Shown here: positions 24,616 to 31,784 of the stretch, piece by piece | Layout: each line of letters starts with the position of its first letter | How positions within the stretch are numbered: the stretch's first letter is position 1 | Assembly: GCF_031846415.1 (NCBI RefSeq) | Contig: NZ_JAVRHT010000004.1 | Span: 1-64,000, forward strand | DNA: 64,000 bases | Source of the DNA: Rubrivirga litoralis | Lineage (GTDB): Bacteria > Bacteroidota > Rhodothermia > Rhodothermales > Rubricoccaceae | Reading direction: 5' to 3' | Notes under the pieces: model-generated | Database searches by the model: none | Seen by the model: the letters and a program-made list of their open reading frames with translations, nothing else | Told to the model about the DNA's origin: nothing | Program-made: the position numbers and the translations under genes

Positions 24616-25747
24616 CAGGGCTGGTAAGTTCTGCGCATGACCCTGCTCGACCACCTCGCGACCGTCCCCGACCCGCGCCGCCCCCAGGGGCTCCGCCACC
24701 CGCTCCACGCCATCCTCGGCGGCGCCGTCATGGCCACGATGAGCGGCCACCACGGCTACCGGCCCATCAGCCGCTTCCTCCGCGACAACGCCGACGCGCT
24801 CCGCGAGCACCTCGGCTTCAAGCGCCACGCGCTGCCGTCCCACGTCACCGTCCGGGCCGTGCTCCAGGCCGTCGACCCCGCCGCGCTCTCGGCCGCGTTC
24901 CGAGCCTGGGCCACCGACCGGCTCCCCGAGGGCGAGGTCCTCGCCCTCGACGCCAAGGCCGTCCGCTCGACCGTCTCCGGCCTCGACGCCGACGGCCACG
25001 CGACCGCCGAGCAAGACTTCGTGGCCCTCGCGTCCGCCTACGGCGTCCGCTCCGGCATCGTCGCCTCGGCGACGGCCTACCGCAACGGCGACACGAGCGA
25101 GATCGCAGCCGCCCAGGACCTCATCGCCGACCTGGCCGCCGCGCTCGACCTGACGGGGGCCACGGTGACGCTCGACGCGCTGCACTGCTCAAAAAAACAC
25201 TCCGCGCCGTCCACGACGCCGGCGGCGACTGGCTCGTCAAGCTGAAGCGGAACGCGCCCCGGCTCTACGCCGAGTCCGAGGCGCAGACCTCGGGCGCGCC
25301 GCTGTCGGTGAGCGACACCACCGAACGGACGCGGGGGCGGCTCGTCCGCCGAGTCGTCGAGGTCTACGAGCCGCCCGCGTGGCAGGGCGAGTGGCCGGAG
25401 GTCGGGCGCGTGGTCCGGGTGACCCGCTCGGGCGTGCGCGACGGGGCGGTGTACGAACGGACCGGGCTCTACGTGACGAGCCGGACCGACGGGGCCGCTG
25501 TGCTCGCCGACCTCGTCCGCTCGCACTGGCACGTCGAGAACCGGCTGCACTGGTGCAAGGACGTGCTCCAGAACGAAGACGCCGGGGGCGTGCGCTCGAA
25601 GGCCGGCGCGGCGGTGCTCTCGCTGATCCGGGGCGCGACGCTGTCGGTGCTGCGTCACAACGGGGAGTGGTCGCCGACGGCGGCGCGGTCGCGACTGGCG
25701 AACCGGGTGCGCGCGATGCTCGCGATCCTCAGAACTTAACAGCCCTG
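24616..25747 (+). mobile_element. ISAs1-family insertion sequence, 1132 bp
   Basis: The ends are CAGGGCTGGTAAGTTCTG (24616-24633) and the complement of CAGGGCTGTTAAGTTCTG (25730-25747), 17 of 18 matching. The element is flanked by the 11-bp direct repeat CCCCAGCGGGG. The transposase ORF nearly fills it and its stop codon lies within the right inverted repeat. The target site is itself a near-palindrome. Confidence 0.88.
24637..25739 (+). CDS. ISAs1-family DDE transposase, split at an A7 run
   Basis: The first frame (24637-25245) carries the N-terminal domain (DHLATVPDPRRPQGLRHPLH) and the start of the DDE core (LALDAKAVRSTVSGLDADGH, TLDALHCS). The second frame continues KKTLRAVHDAGGDWLVKLKR to NRVRAMLAILRT. 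They join at seven As (25191-25197) by a -1 shift, giving a normal full-length protein of about 365 residues. Single-ORF transposases are usual in ISAs1, so this is either a recent one-base change in the homopolymer or genuine slippage on A-AAA-AAA. Catalytic Asp residues appear present. Confidence 0.82.
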
Positions 25748-25758
25748 CCCCAGCGGGG
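25748..25758. repeat. Target-site duplication, right (CCCCAGCGGGG)
   Basis: This is the exact repeat of the 11 bp at 24605-24615. Confidence 0.8.
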
Positions 25759-25861
25759 GGAGGTCGGGAGGGTGGGGACGATCCACCCGCCCCGCCCCGG
25801 GTCGACATCTGTCCCCCACCCGGCCTTCCTCCGGTAGGGGGGGGGACATCCAAACAGCCTC

Positions 25862-26644
25862 TTACTCGAACGCCGAGAAGTCCGGCGCGCGCTTCTCGAA
25901 AAAGGCCGTGAACGCCTCGGCAGCCTCGGGCGAGCCCAGGCGCTCGACGAACAGGCGGCCCTCGTGGGCGATCGTCTCGCCGACCTCGTCGGCCGAGGCC
26001 CGCCGCAAGAGCGCCTTCGTCTGGCGGAGCGCGGCCGGCGGCTTCTGCGCGAGCGCCTGCGCCCGCTCGACCGCGTGGCCGACCACGTCGCCGCCGACGA
26101 CGGCGTTGATCAGGCCGATCTCGCGGGCGGTCTCGGCCGTGAACGACTCGCCGAACAGGAGGAGCTCGGCGGCCCGAGCGGGGCCGGCGAGGCGCGGGAG
26201 CAGCAGGCTCGACGCCGCCTCGGGCACCAGGCCGAGGTCCACGAACGGCATCTTGAAGACGGCGTCCGCGGCGGCGTAGGCGAGGTCGCAGTGGAGGAGG
26301 ACCGTCGTCCCGATCCCGATGGCCGGGCCGGCGACGGCGGCCACGAGCGGCTTGGGGAACCCGACGGCGGCCGAGAGGAACCGGAAGACCGGGCTGTCCG
26401 GCCCCGTCGGCGGCTCCTCCATAAAGTCGCCCAGGTCGTTGCCGCCCGTGAACACGCCGCCCCGCCCGCTCAGCACGACGACGCGGACGTCGGCGTCGTC
26501 GGCGGCCTCGGTGAGCGCGTCGGCGAGGCGGGCGTACATGGCGCGCGTGAGCGCGTTCTTCTTGGCGGGGCGGTCGAGGACGAGGTGGCGGACGCCGTCG
26601 CCGGCGGCCTCGACGGCGACGTGGTCGGGGGCGGTCTCGGACAT
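25862..26644 (-). CDS. Enoyl-CoA hydratase/isomerase family protein
   Basis: The 260-residue crotonase-fold protein shows HLVLDRPAKKNALTRAMYAR, VVVLSGRGGVFTGGNDLGDF, the oxyanion-hole segment AAVAGPAIGIGTTVLLHCDL, and FKMPFVDLGLVPEAASSLLL. The family hydrates or isomerises enoyl-CoA esters in beta-oxidation and related routes. The GLVPEA segment has Glu at one usual catalytic position, whereas the first catalytic Glu region differs, so isomerase or another crotonase activity is possible. The ATG lies two bases from GGGGCGGGGCGG. It stands alone, downstream of the IS. Confidence 0.85.
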   Translation of the reverse strand: MSETAPDHVAVEAAGDGVRHLVLDRPAKKNALTRAMYARLADALTEAADDADVRVVVLSGRGGVFTGGNDLGDFMEEPPTGPDSPVFRFLSAAVGFPKPLVAAVAGPAIGIGTTVLLHCDLAYAAADAVFKMPFVDLGLVPEAASSLLLPRLAGPARAAELLLFGESFTAETAREIGLINAVVGGDVVGHAVERAQALAQKPPAALRQTKALLRRASADEVGETIAHEGRLFVERLGSPEAAEAFTAFFEKRAPDFSAFE

Positions 26645-26808
26645 GGGGGCGGGGCGGGCCGGGGAGCAACGGGCGGGGCGGCCCCTCTACCGGGGCGGGG
26701 CGGGGCGGGGTCCCGGCCCATACGATCCGCCCCGCCCGGCGGCGTTACCCGGTCCCGCCTCTGGGCGGCCTGTCCAGCACCTCCCTCTCCCCGCCCCCCG
26801 GGACCCCT

Positions 26809-27456
26809 ATGCTACGCCGCCTCTCCCTCCTCGCCGCCCTCGTTCTCACGCTCGGCGCCTGCGACTCGAACGACGTCGACGACACCGCGCTGGAGGTGTT
26901 CGTGACCGACCTCCGGTTCGACGCCCGGACCTTCGACCCCAGCCCGGACGGCTTGAGGGCCACGTTCTACGGAGGCAACGCGCAGACGTCCGGCGACGCG
27001 CTCGGCGACGCGCTCGCGACCGCGGGCGACGGCGACCTCGTCATGCTCTACATCGACGTCGAGCTCGTTTCGCTCACCGGTGGGGCCGAAAACGGGACGT
27101 GGGCCGCGCTCCCGCTCACGCGCGGGTTCAACGACATCGTGTTCGGCGACACCAACGACGATGACGTGTCCGACGGCGACATCCTCGCGACGACGCTGCT
27201 CGCGAGCTACGAGTACTCGTTCGACAACGGCAACCTCTACTTCGACGTCGTCTCCTCGATCCCCTCGTCGAGGTTCGCCGACCCGAACGCGCTCTTCAAC
27301 CTGATCCTCCCGCAGCGCGTCGAGGACGGGCCGGACCAGATCGATCTCCGCCTCGTCGTCATCCCCGACGAGCTGTTCTTCACCAACCAGGCCGCCGCGC
27401 GCGTCGACCTCCGCGACTACGAGGCCGTCCAGGCCGCGTTCGGGCTCCCCGACTGA
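26809..27456 (+). CDS. Putative lipoprotein of unknown function
   Basis: The 215-residue protein begins MLRRLSLLAALVLTLGACDS, a typical lipoprotein signal with cleavage before Cys. The mature part is rich in Asp and beta-prone: VFVTDLRFDARTFDPSPDGL, GFNDIVFGDTNDDDVSDGDI, and LVVIPDELFFTNQAAARVDL. I do not recognise the family. The stop is followed by CCGCCCCGCCC and then GGGCGGGGCGG, a 3' hairpin. It is divergent from the enoyl-CoA hydratase gene. Confidence 0.75.
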   Translation: MLRRLSLLAALVLTLGACDSNDVDDTALEVFVTDLRFDARTFDPSPDGLRATFYGGNAQTSGDALGDALATAGDGDLVMLYIDVELVSLTGGAENGTWAALPLTRGFNDIVFGDTNDDDVSDGDILATTLLASYEYSFDNGNLYFDVVSSIPSSRFADPNALFNLILPQRVEDGPDQIDLRLVVIPDELFFTNQAAARVDLRDYEAVQAAFGLPD

Positions 27457-27597
27457 CCCGCCCCGCCCGTCGGTCCCGCCGTCCCGCCCGCACGTCGTGG
27501 GCGGGGCGGCGGGTTTCCGTGGGCGCGGCCGGTTCAGGCGACCGGCGGTCGCCCCCACGGCCGCCACCCCGCCCACGCGGTGCCCGGGCGGGGCGGT

Positions 27598-28245
27598 CTA
27601 CGCGTCGTTCTGGGACACCCAGAGCGTCGCCCGCTGCACGAACTCGTTCGTCGTCTCGATGCCCAGCTTCTGCTTGACGTGGACGCGGTGGGTCTCGACC
27701 GTCTTGGGGCTCACCATCATCACGTCGGCCACCTGGACCGTCGTCATGCCGTGGCCGAAGTGGCGGAACACCTCGAGCTCGCGGTCGGTGAGCTCGTCGA
27801 CGGCCGACGACGCCGGCGCCGACGACGTGAGGTAGCTCCCGACGACCCGGTCGCGCATGGCGTCCGAGAGGTGGAGGTCGCCGTCGAGGACCGAGCGGAT
27901 GGCGGCGAGCAGCACGCCCGGCGGCTCCTGCTTCATCACGTAGCCCCGCGCGCCGGCGCGGACGGCCCGCTCAGCGTAGACGGTCTCGGCGTGGGCCGAG
28001 AGCACGAGGACCGGGAGGTCGGGGTAGACGGCCCGGATCTGCTTGGTGAGCTCGATCCCGTCGGTCCCCGCGATCGTGATGTCGACGACGGCCACGTCCG
28101 GCGACGTCCGCTCGATCCCGTCGAGCACGTCGGCGCCCGCGCCCGACTCGCCCACGACGGCGAGGTCGGCGGTCTTGTCCACGAGCGCGCGGAGGCCCTC
28201 GCGGGTCACGGGGTGGTCTTCGACGAGGTAGACGCGGCGCTTCAT
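27598..28245 (-). CDS. NarL/FixJ-type response regulator
   Basis: The 215-residue protein has a receiver domain with phosphoacceptor D55 (VAVVDITIAG) and K in GYVMKQEPPG, and a LuxR-type helix-turn-helix (LTDRELEVFRHFGHGMTTVQ, VADVMMVSPKTVETHRVHVK). It is an orphan: no histidine kinase is adjacent. It is related to the regulator at 54.0 kb but clearly distinct. The start is ATG giving MKRRVYLVEDHPVTR. The stop abuts a GGGCGGGGCGG copy. Confidence 0.92.
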   Translation of the reverse strand: MKRRVYLVEDHPVTREGLRALVDKTADLAVVGESGAGADVLDGIERTSPDVAVVDITIAGTDGIELTKQIRAVYPDLPVLVLSAHAETVYAERAVRAGARGYVMKQEPPGVLLAAIRSVLDGDLHLSDAMRDRVVGSYLTSSAPASSAVDELTDRELEVFRHFGHGMTTVQVADVMMVSPKTVETHRVHVKQKLGIETTNEFVQRATLWVSQNDA

Positions 28246-28490
28246 GGGGGGACCGTCTAAGGGGGGAGGTTCACCGACAACTCGGCGGGCGGGGCGGTCG
28301 GTGTCCTCGCACGCCCGGCCGGGCCGTAAAGAATACGGGGCTACGGGAGGCTCCCGGCATGGGGGGACGGCTGGAACCGCCCCGCCCACCGGCCCCGCTC
28401 GCGGGGGGCGGGGCGGACGCCGCAGGTGGGCACGGGCGGAACGGGGCGGCGCGTTCGTCGTGCTGTGCCTCCAACGATTCCTCTACGTCC

Positions 28491-29591
28491 ATGCGGTTCC
28501 GCTATTCGGAGTGGGACGACGCGCGCCACGGCAGCCAGCGCTCGACGTTCGACACGCTCCTCGACCTCTTCCAGCAGCTCCTCCTCCACACCGGCGGCGA
28601 CGCCGACGAGGCCCTCCGGTGGCTCACGGCCATCGACAACGAGTACGGCGTCACCGACGACGAGATGGGGCTCGGCGACTTTATCGAGGAGCTCAAAAAC
28701 CAGGGCTACATCGACCGCGACGAGGAGAGCGGCGTCGTGTCCATCACGGCCAAGGCCGAGCGCGGGCTCCGCGAGCGCTCGCTCGAGGAGATCTTCACGT
28801 CGCTCCGCAAGGCGGGGCGGGGCAACCACAAGACGCCGTTCGCCGGCGCGGGCTCGGAGCGCCAGCCCGAGACGCGGCCCTACGCGTTCGGCGACGACGT
28901 CCACGACCTCGACGTCACCGGCACGCTCTCGAACGCGTTCCGCCGCGGCGGCATCGGCGAGTTCTCGCTGGAGCAGGACGACTTCCAGGTGTTCGAGACC
29001 GACCACCACACGTCGGTGGCCACGGTCCTCATGATCGACCTAAGCCACTCGATGGTGCTCTACGGCGAGGACCGGATCACGCCGGCCCGCAAGACGGCGC
29101 TCGCGCTCGCCGAGCTCATCACGACGCGCTACCCCAAGGACACGCTCGACATCGTGGCGTTCGGGAACGAGGCGTGGGAGGTCGAGATGAAGGACCTTCC
29201 CTACCTCCAGGTCGGCCCGTACCACACGAACACCCGGGCCGGACTGGAGCGCGCGCGCCAGATCCTGCGCCGCCGCAAGAACCGGAACAAGCAGATCTTC
29301 ATGATCACCGACGGCAAGCCGTCGTGCCACGTCGAGAACGGCCGGATGTACCGGAACGCCTACGGGCTCGACCGCAAGATCATCAACAAGGTCCTGGACG
29401 AGGGCGCCATCTGCCGCCGCGAGGGCGTGACCATCACGACGTTCATGATCGCGCGCGACCCGTACCTCCAGGACTTCGTGCGCCAGCTCACCGAGGTCAA
29501 CCACGGGCGGGCGTACTACGCCGGCCTCGACGAGCTCGGCGGGTTCCTGTTCGAGGACTACGTCCGCAACCGGCGGAAGCGGGTCCGCTAA
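28491..29591 (+). CDS. VWA-domain protein
   Basis: The 366-residue cytoplasmic protein has an N-terminal helical region (MRFRYSEWDDARHGSQRSTF) and a C-terminal von Willebrand A domain with a MIDAS-like motif in VLMIDLSHSMVLYGEDRITP and the segment NRNKQIFMITDGKPSCHVEN. This is the CoxE/ChlD-like type that works with MoxR or ChlI AAA+ ATPases in metal-centre assembly. No ATPase is adjacent, but a MoxR gene lies at 10 kb. The start is ATG at 28491; the open frame before it is repeat-like. The divergent gene upstream is the response regulator. Confidence 0.88.
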   Translation: MRFRYSEWDDARHGSQRSTFDTLLDLFQQLLLHTGGDADEALRWLTAIDNEYGVTDDEMGLGDFIEELKNQGYIDRDEESGVVSITAKAERGLRERSLEEIFTSLRKAGRGNHKTPFAGAGSERQPETRPYAFGDDVHDLDVTGTLSNAFRRGGIGEFSLEQDDFQVFETDHHTSVATVLMIDLSHSMVLYGEDRITPARKTALALAELITTRYPKDTLDIVAFGNEAWEVEMKDLPYLQVGPYHTNTRAGLERARQILRRRKNRNKQIFMITDGKPSCHVENGRMYRNAYGLDRKIINKVLDEGAICRREGVTITTFMIARDPYLQDFVRQLTEVNHGRAYYAGLDELGGFLFEDYVRNRRKRVR

Positions 29592-29596
29592 CGTGC

Positions 29597-29608
29597 CGTA
29601 GGTTCTCG
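29597..29608 (+). promoter_or_regulatory. Candidate -10 element giving a near-leaderless Uma2 mRNA
   Basis: CCGTAGGTTCTC matches the CGTAGNTTY pattern and ends two bases before the ATG at 29611. Transcription from it would start at or near the first codon, so the message would be leaderless. Confidence 0.45.
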
Positions 29609-29610
29609 AC

Positions 29611-30273
29611 ATGGCCTTGCCCCGCCCCGCTCCCGCCCCGCCCTCAGCCGACGCGCCGGCCGAGATGACGCCGTACGAGCGGTACGTCGCCCTCTTCCCG
29701 GACGGGATGAAGGGCGACCTCATCGACGGGAATGCCGTCATCGACATGTCTACGAGCGTCCTCCACGAACGCCTGTTCAAGTTCCTCCTCATCCTCCTGG
29801 AGGGCTACGCTGAAGCAAGGGGGCTCGGCGAGGTGTTCGGGTCGCGGACAACGATGCGCGTCGACGACGAGAACGGCTACGAGCCCGACGTCCTCTTTAT
29901 CCGGGCCGACCGGCTCGGCATCCTGGACGTCAAGGACGCGCGGGCGCCAGTCGACCTCGCCGTCGAGATCGTGTCGCCGTCGTCCGGGCGGCGCGACCGC
30001 GAGACGAAGTTCGAGGGCTACGAGCGCGTCGGCGTCCCCGAGTACTGGCTCGTGGACCCCGTCCGCCGCGAGGCCGCGTTCTACCGCCTCGACGGCGAGC
30101 CGTACCAGGCCGGCGGCGTCTACCGCGCGGCCCCGCTCTCAGGCGGCGTGTTTGAGAGCGGGGCGGTCGGGGGCTTCCGCTTCGACCCGCAGGTGTTGTT
30201 TCAGGACCCGCTCCCGAGCGCGTTCGCGCTGCTGCGGTCGCTCCTGGAGGCGGAGGAGCCCGGGACAGAGTAG
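29611..30273 (+). CDS. Uma2-family (DUF820) nuclease-fold protein
   Basis: The 220-residue protein matches the Uma2 family: MTPYERYVALFPDGMKGDLI, the catalytic-like ENGYEPDVLFIRADR, PVDLAVEIVSPSSGRRDRET, KFEGYERVGVPEYWLVDPVR. The E-P-D and E-I-x-S-P motifs are those of the PD-(D/E)xK restriction-endonuclease-like fold. The family is abundant in cyanobacteria and other environmental bacteria; its role is not established. The start is ATG 29611, with ATG 29665 as alternative. It follows the VWA gene by 19 bp, but a promoter-like element in between suggests separate expression. Confidence 0.88.
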   Translation: MALPRPAPAPPSADAPAEMTPYERYVALFPDGMKGDLIDGNAVIDMSTSVLHERLFKFLLILLEGYAEARGLGEVFGSRTTMRVDDENGYEPDVLFIRADRLGILDVKDARAPVDLAVEIVSPSSGRRDRETKFEGYERVGVPEYWLVDPVRREAAFYRLDGEPYQAGGVYRAAPLSGGVFESGAVGGFRFDPQVLFQDPLPSAFALLRSLLEAEEPGTE

Positions 30274-30315
30274 CCGGAGGCCGGCCGAGAGGGCGGGGCG
30301 GAGGCCGCCCGCCGC

Positions 30316-30723
30316 TCAGTCCCGCCCCGCCCCGCCCGCCGCCGCGTCGGGGGCGCCCTCAACGAGCGCGGGCGTCTCGCGGACGGCCGCGAGCGCCTCC
30401 AGGAGCACCCGGACCACGGCGTCGAGTTGGATGCGGAGGTCGGCGACCGCCTCGGCGCCGCGGATGTCGACGTCGACGCTGTCGAGGCGGACGCGGACGC
30501 CGGCCTCGATCCGCACCAGGTCGCCGACGTGGGCGTCGAGGTTGAGCCGGGCGTCGAGCGACCGGGCCGTGACGCTCAGTGAGTCCACGTCGAGCCGCCG
30601 CACGTCGAGGCGGACGGCCGCGGGCGGGGCGGCGGCCGAGTCGGCGGGGGCGTCCTGGGCCGCCACCGGCGCGGCGAAAAGGGCGCCGAGAACGGCGGCG
30701 CGGGCGAGGCGGGGGAACGTCAC
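30316..30723 (-). CDS. Small secreted protein of unknown function
   Basis: The 135-residue protein begins with a signal peptide (TFPRLARAAVLGALFAAPVA, then AQDAPADS). The mature part alternates Asp/Val/Arg in a repeating pattern (VRLDVRRLDVDSLSVTARSL, ARLNLDAHVGDLVRIEAGVR, VRLDSVDVDIRGAEAVADLR), suggesting beta-strands with a heptad-like rhythm. I do not recognise a family. The start is GTG. It is divergent from rsmA. Confidence 0.65.
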   Translation of the reverse strand: MTFPRLARAAVLGALFAAPVAAQDAPADSAAAPPAAVRLDVRRLDVDSLSVTARSLDARLNLDAHVGDLVRIEAGVRVRLDSVDVDIRGAEAVADLRIQLDAVVRVLLEALAAVRETPALVEGAPDAAAGGAGRD

Positions 30724-30767
30724 GGGGTCGGCGGGGCTCTGAGGGCGTCCAGTCTACCGCCCCGCCC

Positions 30768-31736
30768 GTGTCCGTCCGTCCGAAAAAGCGCCTCGGCCAG
30801 CACTTCCTGACCGACCCCAACACGGTCCGCCGGATCGCGGACGCCGTGGCCGCCCCTCCCGGCGCGCGCGTGGTCGAGATCGGGCCGGGCGAGGGGGCGC
30901 TGACGGGCGTGCTCCTGGAGCGCTACCCGGACCTCGTCGCGCTGGAGGTGGACCCCGAGGCCGTCGCCCACCTCCGCGCCGCCCACCCCGCCCTCGACGT
31001 GCGCCAGGGCGACGTGCTGGAGGCGGACTGGGGCGCTCTCGCGGGCGAAGGGGGACGAGACGAGGGGCAAGAGGGCGGGGCGGCAAGCGGACCGCCCCGC
31101 CCGCGTCGTCCACCACCCCTAGCTCCTCCTGTCCAGGAGGGGGACTCTCCCCAGACCACCCCGCTAACGCGGGGCGGGGCGGTCGAGCGGGGCGGGGCGC
31201 CCGACGCGCGTCCCCCCAGTCCCCCGTCCCTAGTCCCCAGTCCCGCGCCGCAGGCGCTCTACGTCGTCGGCAACCTCCCGTACTACATCACCTCGCCCAT
31301 CCTGTTCGCGCTGCTCGACGCCCGGGAGCACGTGGCGCGGGCGGTCGTGATGGTGCAGAAGGAGGTGGCCGACCGGCTGGCCGCCCCGCCCGGGTCGAAG
31401 ACGTACGGGACGCTCTCGGTGTACTTCGGGCTCTACGCCGAGACGCGCACGCTCTTCACCGTCTCCCGCCACTGCTTCCGGCCCAAACCGGCCGTGGAGA
31501 GCGCCGTGGTCGCCCTGGACTTTGGGGCGGCCGAGCCGCCGGACGTAGCTTTCCCAGCGCTCCAGCGGGTCGTCCGCGCCGCGTTCGGCCAGCGGCGGAA
31601 GATGCTCCGCAACAGCCTCGGGACGGTCGCCGAGGCCGCTGGCGTGGCCGTGCCCGAGTGGGCCGCCACGCTCCGCCCCGAGGCCGTCTCGCCGGCCGAC
31701 TTCGTCCGCCTCGCCCGCCACTTCGACGCCGCCTAG
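30768..31736 (+). CDS. rsmA: 16S rRNA adenine dimethyltransferase with repeat insertion
   Basis: RsmA (KsgA) dimethylates two adjacent adenines near the 3' end of 16S rRNA in ribosome assembly. Seen are KKRLGQHFLTDPNTVRRIAD, the SAM loop VEIGPGEGALTG, acidic VALEVDPEAV, catalytic NLPYYITSPILF, and FRPKPAVESAVV. The GTG start abuts CCGCCCCGCCC. Total length is 322 residues, some 60 more than usual. Residues about 94-161, between QGDVLEADWG and ALYVVGNLPYY, are Pro/Gly/Arg-rich. They are encoded by the CCTCCTGTCCAGGAGGGGG hairpin repeat and neighbouring 11-mers. The insertion lies before the catalytic NLPY loop, and the frame is kept. The mgtE gene follows. Confidence 0.9.
   Translation: MSVRPKKRLGQHFLTDPNTVRRIADAVAAPPGARVVEIGPGEGALTGVLLERYPDLVALEVDPEAVAHLRAAHPALDVRQGDVLEADWGALAGEGGRDEGQEGGAASGPPRPRRPPPLAPPVQEGDSPQTTPLTRGGAVERGGAPDARPPSPPSLVPSPAPQALYVVGNLPYYITSPILFALLDAREHVARAVVMVQKEVADRLAAPPGSKTYGTLSVYFGLYAETRTLFTVSRHCFRPKPAVESAVVALDFGAAEPPDVAFPALQRVVRAAFGQRRKMLRNSLGTVAEAAGVAVPEWAATLRPEAVSPADFVRLARHFDAA
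31048..31250. repeat. Mosaic repeat inserted in frame in rsmA
   Basis: This roughly 200-bp block contains GGGGGACGAGACGAGGGGCA, several GGGCGGGGCGG copies, and an inverted copy of the hairpin module: CCACCCCTAGCTCCTCCTG to CCAGGAGGGGGACT at about 31112-31147. It ends with CCCCAGTCCCCCGTCCC repeats. Equivalent modules are intergenic at 5.2, 9.6, 41.8, 49.9 and 54.8 kb. Confidence 0.85.
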
Positions 31737-31758
31737 CGCCCGCCCCGCCTGGGGCTCG

Positions 31759-31784
31759 GGCGGGGCGGCCTGCCCACCCCGCCC
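31759..31784 (+). promoter_or_regulatory. Hairpin of facing 11-mers abutting the mgtE start
   Basis: GGGCGGGGCGG, a few bases, then CCACCCCGCCC, whose last base touches the GTG start. The stem would hold the region just upstream of the start codon in secondary structure, leaving no room for a Shine-Dalgarno sequence. Confidence 0.55.

Noticed and set aside
25790..25860. TGTCCCCCACCC/GGGGGGGGGACA region as a further IS end
   Set aside because: There is no partner inverted repeat or transposase. It is probably a local hairpin downstream of the ISAs1 element.
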